Below the pieces are notes generated by a model. It was not told the origin of the DNA. It made no database searches and worked only from the letters and a program-made list of their open reading frames with translations. Positions 17,219-26,365 of a stretch of 64,000 bases of DNA are shown here, piece by piece; the first letter of the stretch is position 1, and every line of letters starts with the position of its first letter. The position numbers and the translations under genes are program-made. Where the stretch lies: contig CAIFEX010000014.1 of assembly GCA_903789665.1 (NCBI GenBank), positions 1-64,000 on the forward strand, given 5' to 3'. The stretch comes from an uncultured Clostridium sp. (GTDB lineage Bacteria; Bacillota; Clostridia; Clostridiales; Clostridiaceae).

Positions 17219-18521
17219 TATTTTTACTCCTTTCATAGACGATATTACCATTTATTATAACAGATTTGATCTTGTCAATAGATGCAATATTATTTTCCAG
17301 ATTGGAGTCGATAATTAGCATATCAGCTCGCTTCATCGGTTCTATAGAACCAATCTCCTTTTGCATTCCAAATACTTTTGAAGAGTTTAAAGTAGAAGCT
17401 TTAATTGTCTCAGTCAAAGATAATCCAGCTTTCATGAGCAATTCTATCTCACGGGTCGGTGTATTATGGAGAGAAAAGCCCAGCGCGGAGTCCGTTCCCA
17501 TTGCTACAATTCCTCCCAATGCAATATATCTTCTGACATTTTCAAGTTGAATTGCAGAAACTTCTTCAAGTTGGGATTTAGGAAGTTTTACAAAGAAATC
17601 TCCAATAGGTTTGTTCGGATTACCATGGGTATATGCTTCCGTAAAATTACGCATATTTACTTTAATTTTTTCGTTAACAGCCGGATCATAGTCAGGCCTG
17701 AAAATCCATCTTTCTTTCAAACCTGTTACAATCAAGTCTACAAGGCTTAATGTAGGAACAAATATTATTCCTTTTTCTATCATTATTTCCAGTACATTAT
17801 TATCGGCAATTCCGTCAAATGCAGCGTGATGTATACTGTCTACTCCACATTTTGCAGCCTGCTCATAATCTTTAATGTATGTGATATGTGCGCATACATT
17901 AAGACCATAGCTGTGGGCCTCATCTGTAAGACATCTTAGCTCTCTATCTGTCCAGTTTACCTGCGGTCTATTATCAAAAGTTCTGCTGACCACAGCTGTT
18001 TTGATTACAGACACTCCTTTTTTATAGAGTTTCCGCACATTCCGTTTAATTTCATCTAATCCGTCACATTCAATCACCGATCCCATCTTATAAAACTTTT
18101 GCGGCATATATTCCTGTGGGTAACCTCCTTTACAGGTTAAAATAGAAATTGCATTATAAATTCGCGTTTTAGATCCAATTAATCTTTCTAAATAGGGAGC
18201 TATATTGGCAGAACCCAAATCAAGGACAGAGGTTACTCCTCCTTTTGATATTTCAGATAAATTTCTTTTTAGCTGGTGCAAATTGAATCCTACTTCGATT
18301 CCAAAGCCTCCGCAGTTCATAACGTGCTTGTGTGAGTCAATTAAACCCGGTATAATTGTACAATTTCTTGCATCAATTATGGGGATGTTCGGGTCAATCA
18401 GTGAAGAGTTTCTTTCAATTCTGGCAATATGATGATTCTTAACGATAACTATAACATCTTTCAATGGTGGTTTACCGGTACCGTCAATTAGTACTCCGCA
18501 TCTAATTCCATAAAAATTCAT
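17202..18521 (-). CDS. amidohydrolase family protein (imidazolonepropionase/prolidase-like)
   Basis: The 439-residue protein has the amidohydrolase metal sites. PGLIDSHKHV gives the HxH pair (here HKH). A central lysine stands in KTAVVSR, histidines in CAHITY and HHAAFDG, and the catalytic aspartate is in MGTDSALG. A small composite beta-sandwich is built from both ends (GVLIDGTG...ADMLIIDSNL). Such enzymes hydrolyse cyclic amides, dipeptides or related C-N bonds in the cytoplasm. The ATG at 18521 follows AGGAGG. A co-transcribed TetR regulator suggests induction by a small molecule, possibly the substrate. The substrate cannot be deduced. Confidence 0.85.
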   Translation of the reverse strand: MNFYGIRCGVLIDGTGKPPLKDVIVIVKNHHIARIERNSSLIDPNIPIIDARNCTIIPGLIDSHKHVMNCGGFGIEVGFNLHQLKRNLSEISKGGVTSVLDLGSANIAPYLERLIGSKTRIYNAISILTCKGGYPQEYMPQKFYKMGSVIECDGLDEIKRNVRKLYKKGVSVIKTAVVSRTFDNRPQVNWTDRELRCLTDEAHSYGLNVCAHITYIKDYEQAAKCGVDSIHHAAFDGIADNNVLEIMIEKGIIFVPTLSLVDLIVTGLKERWIFRPDYDPAVNEKIKVNMRNFTEAYTHGNPNKPIGDFFVKLPKSQLEEVSAIQLENVRRYIALGGIVAMGTDSALGFSLHNTPTREIELLMKAGLSLTETIKASTLNSSKVFGMQKEIGSIEPMKRADMLIIDSNLENNIASIDKIKSVIINGNIVYERSKNSEKKQ

Positions 18522-18536
18522 TGAATTTCCTCCTAT

Positions 18537-18576
18537 AATCAAACTAATCAAACTAAAATATATCGTTTGGTTTGAT
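18537..18576. promoter_or_regulatory. inverted-repeat operator upstream of the amidohydrolase-TetR operon
   Basis: AATCAAACTAATCAAAC on one side and GTTTGGTTTGATT on the other flank AT-rich sequence. AATCAAAC and GTTTGATT are exact complements, and the half-site is repeated on the left arm. The position between the promoter region and the ribosome binding site suits repression by the co-transcribed TetR protein. Confidence 0.55.
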
Positions 18577-18579
18577 TAT

Positions 18580-18838
18580 AATGTACTTTTTTATCAATGT
18601 CAATGTTTTTGATAACAAGTACTTTGCCATGGGCGTCCGTGATTTTATCCATCGAACGGAGCAGGGGTTCAATCTTTCCTTTGTTGAGTTCTCTCGATCT
18701 AATGAAAAGCCTCTCGATGAAAGGGATCGAATCTTCACGGCCTTTTGTGGGTTCAAGTTCCAAAATACTCTGCAGCTTTATATCCAGGTGATATTTTCTT
18801 TTCTTCTAGTATAGGTCATAAATTCATGTTTTCTAGAT
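18580..18838. other. unassigned, comparatively GC-rich segment between two minus-strand genes
   Basis: The minus strand has an open frame without a start containing GREDSIPFIERLFIRSRELN and GKIEPLLRSMDKITDAHGKV. It reads like part of a real protein but I cannot assign it. Two other frames are also open here. It is probably a gene fragment brought in by rearrangement. Confidence 0.25.
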
Positions 18839-19534
18839 TTACTTTAATATGATTTGGATTTTGGCTAGAAGTTGTTCTTGATTCATGAATTTGTAAAAAA
18901 CTTTATGAGCCGCTGATTCACGTGCAATGTCTAGTACCATTCCTTCTTTGACTGGTTTAATATAATTAACGGTAATTTGTTCAATTTGACTAACCTGTTC
19001 TGAGATTAAATCCAGATAGCGGGCATTATTCATATGCCCATAGTTATCAATATCCCGTCCTAAAACAGTGTATTGATGGATTTCTTCCTTTGCAGCCAAT
19101 GGCAACTGGATTTTTTCCCGCAAAACATGGCATTTCATATTTGGATCGATAATTTTGGATACTGGAAAATCCCTTGACAAACTGACTAAATTGTTATTTG
19201 AACGATCAACGACAAAAGCATCTTCTGTTTGTGTGGCTAACAATTCGTTCACATCATTTAAAATCTTAACTAACCGCGTAAATTTTCTTCTATTGGCATC
19301 GATAATGAAAGACTGAATAATTAGTTTATCAGATAAAAATGGCGGCTTCAAAATTTTAACTTTTTGATCGGATACAAAAAAACCGATGTTGGCATTTAAT
19401 TTAGGCAGTTTCTGCAGAATTGATTGCATATGCACCCATCCGACATCTTGAAATTTATCAATCAAGGATCCTGGCTTTATTTCAGAATTATAACCGACCT
19501 CTGACAAAAAAACTTCACTTTGACATTCTAACAT
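18839..19534 (-). CDS. acyl-ACP thioesterase (FatA/FatB-type double hotdog)
   Basis: The 231-residue cytoplasmic enzyme has two hotdog domains. The second carries DIDNYGHMNNARYLDL (residues 161-176), the Asn/His signature of bacterial and plant acyl-ACP thioesterases. It hydrolyses acyl-ACP to free fatty acids and so ends or diverts fatty acid synthesis. The length is typical of bacterial members. A perfect 23-bp palindrome lies just upstream of the ribosome binding site, so transcription is probably controlled by a lipid- or biotin-type regulator encoded elsewhere. It is a single-gene unit. Confidence 0.85.
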   Translation of the reverse strand: MLECQSEVFLSEVGYNSEIKPGSLIDKFQDVGWVHMQSILQKLPKLNANIGFFVSDQKVKILKPPFLSDKLIIQSFIIDANRRKFTRLVKILNDVNELLATQTEDAFVVDRSNNNLVSLSRDFPVSKIIDPNMKCHVLREKIQLPLAAKEEIHQYTVLGRDIDNYGHMNNARYLDLISEQVSQIEQITVNYIKPVKEGMVLDIARESAAHKVFYKFMNQEQLLAKIQIILK

Positions 19535-19551
19535 TATAAAATATCCTCCTA

Positions 19552-19574
19552 AGATATTGCAAATTGCAATATCT
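19552..19574. promoter_or_regulatory. 23-bp perfect palindromic operator before the thioesterase gene
   Basis: AGATATTGCAA and TTGCAATATCT are exact complements around a single central A. The palindrome begins about 4 bp from the CCTCCT (minus-strand AGGAGG) ribosome binding site, so a bound protein would block initiation or early elongation. Confidence 0.65.
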
Positions 19575-19615
19575 ATAAATTATAAATTTATTATAGATCT
19601 AAAATGTCTGTATGA

Positions 19616-19726
19616 AGAAAAGTGAAATTCTTGGAAATTTAAGTTCAGTTAAGTATAACTATTTATGGGAGTAATATATTAGGGTACAATATAGTAAAAG
19701 ATATATTTATCGGAGGGGAAAGCGTT
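19616..19726 (+). repeat. copy C of the zeta antitoxin promoter/leader, now upstream of a response regulator
   Basis: The stretch from AAAAGTGAAATTCTTGG to TTTATCGGAGGGGAAAGCGTT matches copy B (6436-6544) along its whole length, including the TACAATATAGTAAAAG -10 region and the GGAGGGG ribosome binding site. Instead of an antitoxin gene it leads into a two-component/ABC cassette. Confidence 0.75.
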
Positions 19727-19783
19727 ATGGAAAAAGTAAAACAAAGGATGGTGAAAATAAATGAAACGGATATTTTTGGTTGA
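19727..19783 (+). CDS. 18-residue leader frame: hijacked antitoxin start overlapping the response regulator
   Basis: The frame starts MEKVKQRMVKINETDIFG. Its first codons match the antitoxin (MEKINQQ...) and sit behind the antitoxin ribosome binding site, while its end overlaps the response regulator start by 23 bp in another frame. Reading through to the TGA at 19781 would bring ribosomes to the ATG at 19761, allowing translational coupling. It probably has no function as a peptide. Confidence 0.4.
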   Translation: MEKVKQRMVKINETDIFG

Positions 19784-20447
19784 AGATGATAAGGAAATCG
19801 CCAGAAACCTTGTCCTTTTGCTCCATTCAGAGGGATTTACAGTAACTCACGCTGCTACGCGGGATGACGCCCTTGCCGCACTTGCAGCAAATAAATTTGA
19901 CTTGGCGTTGATTGATATTTCTTTGCCTGATGGAAATGGATTTACAGTTTGCACGGAAATCAAAGAAACACAAGATTTTCCCGTTATCTTTCTGACGGCC
20001 TCCGGCGATGAAGCAAGTGTTGTTACCGGGCTGAACATAGGTGCGGACGACTATATTACCAAGCCCTTTCGTCCGCGTGAACTGATCGCACGAATTAGGA
20101 CAGCTCTGCGAAAAAGTGGACGTCCTCCATCGGCTTTTGAAATCTGTGGGCTTTATGTCGATATGGCAAGTGGTGTTGTGAAAAAGAACGGCAGTGAGAT
20201 TTTTCTTTCAGCCTTAGAATATCGCTTGCTGCTGGTATTTATTAGCAACCCCGAAAGTATTATCACGAGGAGCAGGCTGCTTGATGAATTGTGGGATGCT
20301 GCAGGCGAGTTTGTCAATGACAATACATTGACTGTGTACATTAAACGCTTGAGGGAGAAGATAGAGAACGATCCGGCAAACCCGCAAATAATTCTGACCG
20401 TTCGCGGGATGGGATATAGATTGGGTGACATGTATGCTTCAAAATAG
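19761..20447 (+). CDS. OmpR/PhoB-family response regulator (Bce/Van-like)
   Basis: The 228-residue protein has a receiver domain with acidic pocket EDD (residues 8-10), phosphoacceptor D in LALIDISLPDG (about residue 52), T in FLTASG and K in ITKPF. A winged-helix DNA-binding domain (ALEYRLLLVF...VYIKRLREKI) follows. It probably activates the adjacent ABC transporter. The stop overlaps the histidine kinase start. Base composition is clearly richer in GC than neighbouring genes, which with the captured promoter suggests horizontal arrival of the 19.7-24.8 kb cassette. Confidence 0.92.
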   Translation: MKRIFLVEDDKEIARNLVLLLHSEGFTVTHAATRDDALAALAANKFDLALIDISLPDGNGFTVCTEIKETQDFPVIFLTASGDEASVVTGLNIGADDYITKPFRPRELIARIRTALRKSGRPPSAFEICGLYVDMASGVVKKNGSEIFLSALEYRLLLVFISNPESIITRSRLLDELWDAAGEFVNDNTLTVYIKRLREKIENDPANPQIILTVRGMGYRLGDMYASK

Positions 20448-21423
20448 AGAGTTTCGGCAGCTTGCCATTTTGTTCTCCTTAATAACTGCCTCCGCTGTGA
20501 CGCTGGGATTTGCAATCAACAGATTGGCTGGAATTCTTGCTATTGCTTCCGCTGCCGCCTTTGGAGCAGCGTTTTTTGCGTTTACCAAAGCCCAATATGA
20601 AAGTATTGCGCGGATTTCAGATCAGATCGATATTGTGCTTCATAATGCCGACCGTCTGTATATTGGCGAATCGGAAGAGGGCGAACTTTCCATTCTGCAA
20701 AGCGAGATAACAAAAATGACGCTGCGTATCCGGGAGCAAAACGACGCACTAAAAAAAGAAAAAGAACGTCTTGCCGATTCGCTGGCCGACATAGCTCACC
20801 AGCTCCGCACCCCTCTCACATCGGTAAATCTCATTCTATCACTGTTGGAGAATAATCCTGACGAAAATAAACGGAAAGCATTGATACGGGAGATGAAGGA
20901 GTTGTTTTTACAAATGGATTGGCTGCTTACTTCCCTGTTGAAATTATCCCGCCTGGATGCAGGCATTGTTGTTTTCCAAAGCGAGCAGGTAGATGTGAAC
21001 ACTTTAATAAACGCCGCGCTTCACCCGTTCTTGATCCCAATGGAGCTGCACGATATTGCTCTGCAGATAGACGTGCCGAAAGGGATAATTATTCAGGGCG
21101 ATTCTGCTTGGTTTTCGGAAGCAATTCAAAACATCATCAAAAATTGCGTGGAAAGTGCAGGCGATAACGGGAAGATTGAGATTGTCTGCAGATCCAACCC
21201 GCTGTTTACCAAGATTGTCGTACACGACAGCGGCGCGGGCTTTGAAAAAGAAGATTTACCCTTCCTGTTTGACAGGTTCTATTGTGGAAAAAATACAGCT
21301 GCCACAGGATATGGTATTGGATTGGCTCTTTGCAAGATGATTATAACACGGCAGGGAGGTACGATTACTGCCCAAAATCATCCGCAGGGCGGTGCGATAT
21401 TTTCCATTCGTTTCCCAAAGTGA
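20434..21423 (+). CDS. intramembrane-sensing histidine kinase (BceS-like)
   Basis: The 330-residue kinase has two closely spaced N-terminal membrane segments (about residues 8-48) with almost no external loop. A HAMP-like linker and the H-box DIAHQLRTPLTSVN follow, then N (IIKNCVES), G1 (HDSGAGF) and G2 (GYGIGLALCK) boxes. Kinases of this architecture do not sense ligands themselves but read the state of a Bce-type ABC transporter. The ATG at 20434 overlaps the response regulator by 14 bp; an upstream GTG at 20425 is less likely. Confidence 0.9.
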   Translation: MLQNREFRQLAILFSLITASAVTLGFAINRLAGILAIASAAAFGAAFFAFTKAQYESIARISDQIDIVLHNADRLYIGESEEGELSILQSEITKMTLRIREQNDALKKEKERLADSLADIAHQLRTPLTSVNLILSLLENNPDENKRKALIREMKELFLQMDWLLTSLLKLSRLDAGIVVFQSEQVDVNTLINAALHPFLIPMELHDIALQIDVPKGIIIQGDSAWFSEAIQNIIKNCVESAGDNGKIEIVCRSNPLFTKIVVHDSGAGFEKEDLPFLFDRFYCGKNTAATGYGIGLALCKMIITRQGGTITAQNHPQGGAIFSIRFPK

Positions 21424-21505
21424 CGAATCTCTCACCTGAAAGTCACAGAGATGTAAGTTGAAAGTTCTATTATATGGGTAGACTGTGAAAAAGGAGGATC
21501 ACATA

Positions 21506-22189
21506 ATGGAGTTTTTAAAAACAGAAGATTTATGCAAGATCTACGGTAAGGGCGAGAACCAGGTTACCGCACTTGACCATGTTTCGCTTACAATTGAAAA
21601 AGGAGGATTTACTGCAATCATAGGCTCCTCCGGTTCCGGTAAATCCACATTGCTTCACATTATCAGCGGCGTGGATGTGCCGACAAGTGGAAAGGTGTAT
21701 TTGGACGGGCAGGATGTATATGCTCAAAGCAATGAAAAACTTGCCATATTCCGCAGGAGGCAGGTTGGACTGATTTACCAGTTTCACAACCTTATTCCAA
21801 CTCTGAATGTGGTGGAAAATATCACTTTGCCTATTCTGATGGACAAACGAAAAGTCAATGAGGAACGGTTGAATGAATTGTTGGATTTGCTTGGGCTAAA
21901 AGACCGTAAAATGCATTTGCCCAATCAGCTTTCGGGCGGACAGCAGCAGCGTGTTGCTATAGGACGCGCTTTGATGAACGCCCCGGCGGTCATGCTTGCC
22001 GACGAACCGACCGGCAGTTTGGACAGCAAAAATGGACATGAAATCATCAAACTGCTGAAAGAAAGCAATAAAAAATACAATCAGACTCTTATCGTCGTCA
22101 CACATGATGAAAACATTGCTTTACAAGCGGACCGCATTATCGGCATATCGGACGGCAAGGTAGTGCGGGATGAGAAGGTGAGATCATGA
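21506..22189 (+). CDS. ABC transporter ATP-binding protein (BceA/LolD/MacB-type)
   Basis: The 227-residue ATPase has Walker [10 protein letters not shown], the Q-loop in YQFHN, signature [15 protein letters not shown], Walker [14 protein letters not shown] and the switch histidine in VTHDENI. The ATG at 21506 follows AAGGAGG; an in-frame GTG at 21485 lies ahead of that site and is not used. Its stop overlaps the permease start (ATGA). It powers the FtsX-type permease in probable export or removal of antimicrobial peptides. A separate promoter may lie in 21424-21484. Confidence 0.95.
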   Translation: MEFLKTEDLCKIYGKGENQVTALDHVSLTIEKGGFTAIIGSSGSGKSTLLHIISGVDVPTSGKVYLDGQDVYAQSNEKLAIFRRRQVGLIYQFHNLIPTLNVVENITLPILMDKRKVNEERLNELLDLLGLKDRKMHLPNQLSGGQQQRVAIGRALMNAPAVMLADEPTGSLDSKNGHEIIKLLKESNKKYNQTLIVVTHDENIALQADRIIGISDGKVVRDEKVRS

Positions 22190-24771
22190 ATATTTTTAAC
22201 AAGGTCACCCTGCAAAGTATGAAAAAGAGCCGCACACGAACGATTGTAACAGTGATCGGAGTTGCCTTGTCCACTGCGATGATTACGGCAGTTGCCACCT
22301 TTGGCGTTTCCCTGCTGAACTATATGGCAAACGGTGCGGCCCAGAAATACGGCGGCTGGCATGTGGAGTTTCCGAATGTTGATTCTTCTTTTGCAGCGAA
22401 ACAGGTAAGTAACGACAAAGTTGCAAGCACCGCAACATTTGAAAATATCGGTTATGCAAAACTTGATGGCGTGAAAACCCCCAACAAACCGTATCTTTTT
22501 ATAGCCGGATACGGAAAGAAAACTTTTGATACCTTGCCCATAACCCTGGTTTCCGGCAGGCTGCCGAAAACCAGTGGGGAGGTTCTTGCTTCGGGGAGCA
22601 TTGCGACAAGGGGCGGCGTTAAATTTGCGGTGGGCGATACGATTTCCCTGTCTGTAGGAAACCGCATGGATGGAAACAAGAAATTGGGTCAGAATAATCC
22701 GTACACATCGGGAGATGAAACTTTTGTTCCGCAGGACAAGAAAACCTATACGGTTGTAGGTATCTGCCAAACACCCGCTTTTGAGGAATCTTCCGCGCCG
22801 GGATATACCTTGATAACGAAAGCTGGTACACAAGATAAAGTGGATAGCTTCAGCCTGTTTGTCACGCTGAAAAATCCGCGGGAGGTTCATTCTTATGCAA
22901 GCAGTGTAGCTGGAAGCCGTGCTTATGTCTTGAATAATGATGTGCTGCGCTTCATGGGTCTTTCTGACGATAACGTATTCAACGTGCTTCTGTACTCCAT
23001 CGGGAGCATTGTGGTTGCCATCATCATGCTTGGCTCGATTTTTCTGATTTATAATTCGTTCAGCATATCAATGAACGAACGCACACATCAGTTTGGGATT
23101 CTCTCGTCGGTAGGGGCCACCGAAAAGCAACTGCGAAATTCGGTGCTGTTTGAGGGGCTTTGCATTGGTGCGGTTGGCATACCGATCGGTGTGATTGTCG
23201 GCATCGGCAGCATGGGGCTTGTACTTTCCGTTGTTGCCAAAAGTTTTGCAAACATTCTTTACAGCAATGTCCATTTAACTTTGACGGTGTCTACCCCTGC
23301 GATCGTTACCGCGGCGGCAGTCAGCATGGTCACTGTTTTGATCTCGGCCTATATCCCGGCCCGCAAGGCCGCCAGAACTCCGGTGATGGAGTGTATTCGC
23401 CAGACGAACGAGATCAAAATCGAATCCAAAGCCGTGAAAACTTCAAAGCTCGCGGAGCATATTTACGGCCTGGAAGGTACTCTTGCGTTAAAGAATTTTA
23501 AAAGAAACAAGAGATCCTATCGCAGCATTGTGCTGTCACTTGTTTTAAGTGTAGTGCTGTTTATATCGACCAGTGCTTTTGTAACAGATTTGAAACAGGC
23601 GTCGGAGAGGGCAGAAGTGTTCACTACCTATGACATCGGTTTTGGCACACAGGATATGGACGATAGTAAAATGCTGCAGCTTTATGACAAATTAAAAACT
23701 GCTGATGGTGTTACCAAAAGCTCATATCAAATTGTTATGAAATATTTATGCACTGTCAAAGCAAGCAATCTTTCAGATGATTACTGGAAATCTGCAGGGG
23801 CACATTCGCCGGACGAAACAGTGAGTCTGCCAATGACAATCCAGTTTTTAGATGATAACACCTATCTGAATATTATCAAAGGCTTGGGATTGCCCGCAGA
23901 GAAATATACCGGGCAAAATGCAAAAGTGATCGCCGTTGCCAAAATGCAGGGCCGCAGCAATCGGATGGAGGAGCTTGATCAGTTTAGTGATATGTTCACG
24001 AGTCCTTCCATGAGGTTTACCATCACTCCAGAAATAAACGGCGAGCCGAAAAAGGAACAAGGGCAAAATGTAAGCATTACGTTTGTCGCGACCGTTCCGC
24101 CTGATACACCGCCAATGGCAGGAACCTCCGGGCAGCGGCCATATACTTTTATGGTGATGGCTCCATATTCGCTCAAGGAGAAACTTGCGCCCTTCGATAC
24201 CTCGCCGGATATCATTGTGAAGGGAATGACCTTTCAGTCGAAGAATCCTTCACAGTCGACGGCTGAAATGGAAACTATGATTCAGGGTGCGGGAATTACG
24301 GACGAATACAACCTGTACAATATGGATAAAATACTTGATCAGAACCGCAATATGATATTTATTGCCAACGTATTTGCTTATACTTTTATCATTATGATTT
24401 CGCTGATTGCGGTTGCCAATGTGTTCAACACGGTTTCCACGAATATCAAGCTGCGCCGGCGGGAGCTTGCCATGCTGCGCTCTGTGGGGATGTCCGACCG
24501 CGATTTCAATAAAATGATGCGTTTTGAATGCGCCTTGTATGGTATGAGGGCACTGCTTGTCGGGCTTCCTCTGGCAATCATCTTTTCCTGGCTGATCTAC
24601 AAAGGGATGGTCATCGGCGGGGCGGAAAATATCGATTTTGTATTTCCGTGGTTCAGTATGGGAATCAGCGTGTTCAGTGTGCTTCTTGTCATCTTTATCA
24701 CTATGATATATGCCGTCAGCAAGATCAAAAAAGAAAATATAATTGACGCACTTCGGGATGACATGGATTGA
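22186..24771 (+). CDS. FtsX-family ABC permease, two FtsX domains
   Basis: The 861-residue integral membrane protein has a first membrane segment near residues 18-40 and a large external domain. A first FtsX unit lies around residues 265-400 (with the VGATEKQLR coupling motif). A second membrane anchor and external domain follow (about 435-710), then a second FtsX unit to the C-terminus (LRSVGMSDRDF). It is longer than BceB (about 650 residues) and closer to other peptide-resistance or lipoprotein-type permeases. With the upstream ATPase and intramembrane kinase it forms a sensing-detoxification module. The substrate is inferred. Confidence 0.9.
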   Translation: MNIFNKVTLQSMKKSRTRTIVTVIGVALSTAMITAVATFGVSLLNYMANGAAQKYGGWHVEFPNVDSSFAAKQVSNDKVASTATFENIGYAKLDGVKTPNKPYLFIAGYGKKTFDTLPITLVSGRLPKTSGEVLASGSIATRGGVKFAVGDTISLSVGNRMDGNKKLGQNNPYTSGDETFVPQDKKTYTVVGICQTPAFEESSAPGYTLITKAGTQDKVDSFSLFVTLKNPREVHSYASSVAGSRAYVLNNDVLRFMGLSDDNVFNVLLYSIGSIVVAIIMLGSIFLIYNSFSISMNERTHQFGILSSVGATEKQLRNSVLFEGLCIGAVGIPIGVIVGIGSMGLVLSVVAKSFANILYSNVHLTLTVSTPAIVTAAAVSMVTVLISAYIPARKAARTPVMECIRQTNEIKIESKAVKTSKLAEHIYGLEGTLALKNFKRNKRSYRSIVLSLVLSVVLFISTSAFVTDLKQASERAEVFTTYDIGFGTQDMDDSKMLQLYDKLKTADGVTKSSYQIVMKYLCTVKASNLSDDYWKSAGAHSPDETVSLPMTIQFLDDNTYLNIIKGLGLPAEKYTGQNAKVIAVAKMQGRSNRMEELDQFSDMFTSPSMRFTITPEINGEPKKEQGQNVSITFVATVPPDTPPMAGTSGQRPYTFMVMAPYSLKEKLAPFDTSPDIIVKGMTFQSKNPSQSTAEMETMIQGAGITDEYNLYNMDKILDQNRNMIFIANVFAYTFIIMISLIAVANVFNTVSTNIKLRRRELAMLRSVGMSDRDFNKMMRFECALYGMRALLVGLPLAIIFSWLIYKGMVIGGAENIDFVFPWFSMGISVFSVLLVIFITMIYAVSKIKKENIIDALRDDMD

Positions 24772-25168
24772 TTCAAAATTCTCTTCTTGGGCTGTGTCAC
24801 GAGCAATCATGTTTGCACCTTATTCAGCAAAACGCAGCGCAGTCCCGGTTCAATTTATTTAGTTACCTTTGCCCGTAAATAACTATTATACAGAAGGCAG
24901 TACGGCAGTATATTGACAAATTCTTGTATTTGATGCGGTGTTAGTGCTAATGGATAAATATATTTTATTGAATGAACACCAGTTAAGTGTATAATAAAAG
25001 AGCAGGTGAAGCATACACAATAATATCCAGTCTTGAATATAAAAAATAGAGGGGAATGAGTATGAATTTGTGTAAAATCAAATTTATATTTATTCCCAGT
25101 ATTTATTCAGGATTTAATTTGTGTGAGCATATCATAAAAATTTTAAAATACAATGGGGGGATACAACA
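24772..25168 (+). promoter_or_regulatory. intergenic region with promoter for the AEC permease
   Basis: TTGAAT at 24968-24973 and TATAAT at 24990-24995 are 16 bp apart and form a convincing promoter for the downstream permease. A short frame from 25062 behind GAGGGG (52 codons, overlapping the permease start) could be a leader, but its composition is not protein-like. The first 150 bp show nothing. Confidence 0.5.
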
Positions 25169-26131
25169 ATGTCTATTTTTTTATATATATTGGGAAATAA
25201 TATTATACCTATTTTTATATTGATTGGATTAGGATTCATAATAAGCAAAAAATTTCCTTTGAATGTGTTTACACTTAGTAAATTGAATTTTTACATATTT
25301 GTACCTGGATTCATATTTTATAATCTTTATACGACTAATTTATCTTATGGTATGCTTATGATTTTACTTTTTTGTATAGTGAATCTAATAATCAACGATT
25401 TGATATCCAGGGTTATTTCCAAAATTCGCAAATATGATTTAAGCCAGGAAAATGCCTTTAAAAATTCCATTATGTTTAATAACACGGGAAATATAGGTGT
25501 ATCTCTTGTTACTCTTATTTTTGGGAGTGCACCTTTCGTAATCAATGGTAAGACACCATATTTAGGTCAGGCCCTCACAGTTCAAATTATGATTCTTGTG
25601 TTTATGAATGTTACGATGAATACCATCGGTTTCTACAATGCTGGAAGAGCCAACATGAATATAAAACAGTCAATGCACCAAATATTTACTATGCCATCTA
25701 TATATGTGATACTCATTGCATTGTTGCTTAAATACATTAAGATTGACATAACTACAACACCATTATGGCCTGTAATCAAATATATAAAAGATGGACTGGT
25801 GCCAATAGCGTTATTAACGTTGGGAGTTCAGCTTTCAAAAACAAGATTTGATTTTAGAGACAGTGATGTAAATATAGCAGTTTTTACCCGACTTGTTATA
25901 GGACCCATGCTTGCACTGATCTTAATATATGTATTCAGGTTTAAGGGAGTTATTGCCCAAACAGCATTTATTTCTTATTCAGTACCAACAGCTGTCAATA
26001 CGGCTTTAATTGCCGTTGAATGCAATAATAAGCAGAACTTTGCATCTCAGGAAGTAATGGTATCAACTATTTATAGTGCTGTTACACTTACATCAGCCAT
26101 ATATATAGCTAGAATTTTATTTCCTGTTTAA
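25169..26131 (+). CDS. AEC (auxin efflux carrier) family permease
   Basis: The 320-residue protein has about ten hydrophobic segments in the two five-helix repeats of the AEC family, including the N-terminal FILIGLGFIISKKF and the NTGNIGVSLV core in the first half. Members export or take up malate, malonate, other organic anions or amino acids across the cytoplasmic membrane. The start follows GGGGGGA. It stands alone behind the promoter at 24968-24995. The substrate is not predictable. Confidence 0.88.
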   Translation: MSIFLYILGNNIIPIFILIGLGFIISKKFPLNVFTLSKLNFYIFVPGFIFYNLYTTNLSYGMLMILLFCIVNLIINDLISRVISKIRKYDLSQENAFKNSIMFNNTGNIGVSLVTLIFGSAPFVINGKTPYLGQALTVQIMILVFMNVTMNTIGFYNAGRANMNIKQSMHQIFTMPSIYVILIALLLKYIKIDITTTPLWPVIKYIKDGLVPIALLTLGVQLSKTRFDFRDSDVNIAVFTRLVIGPMLALILIYVFRFKGVIAQTAFISYSVPTAVNTALIAVECNNKQNFASQEVMVSTIYSAVTLTSAIYIARILFPV

Positions 26132-26365
26132 AAGATATACTTTAATAACACTATCATTGTCTGATAATCGGCTTTTGTGGTAGTTTTGTCCTTTTCCTTC
26201 TGCAGATCTTAGTATACTAGATAGAGAAGCATGTCTTTGAAGTGGGGAAAACTAATTTTGAGGTGACATTATCACAAGTTAACAACATGGTAGATAAAAA
26301 TTGTTTATATAAGTGATTTATTAGGCTATGATATAATAAAGATATTATTTGTTGGAGGGATTATT

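Noticed and set aside
18640-18760. tRNA-like T-arm sequences (GGGTTCAATC, GGATCGAATC)
   Set aside because: No matching acceptor, D and anticodon stems could be placed around them.
21485-21506. GTG start for the ABC ATPase
   Set aside because: The AAGGAGG ribosome binding site lies inside the extended frame and is correctly spaced for ATG 21506.
22081-22890. Long minus-strand open frame antisense to the ABC ATPase and permease
   Set aside because: It lies wholly antisense to strongly conserved genes in GC-richer DNA, where long shadow frames are expected, and it has no ribosome binding site or family motif.
24250-24810. Minus-strand frame antisense to the end of the FtsX permease
   Set aside because: Histidine- and arginine-rich composition typical of a shadow frame, with no supporting start.
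25062-25220. Leader peptide before the AEC permease
   Set aside because: A ribosome binding site is present, but the composition is not protein-like and it overlaps the permease start out of frame; kept only as a remark.
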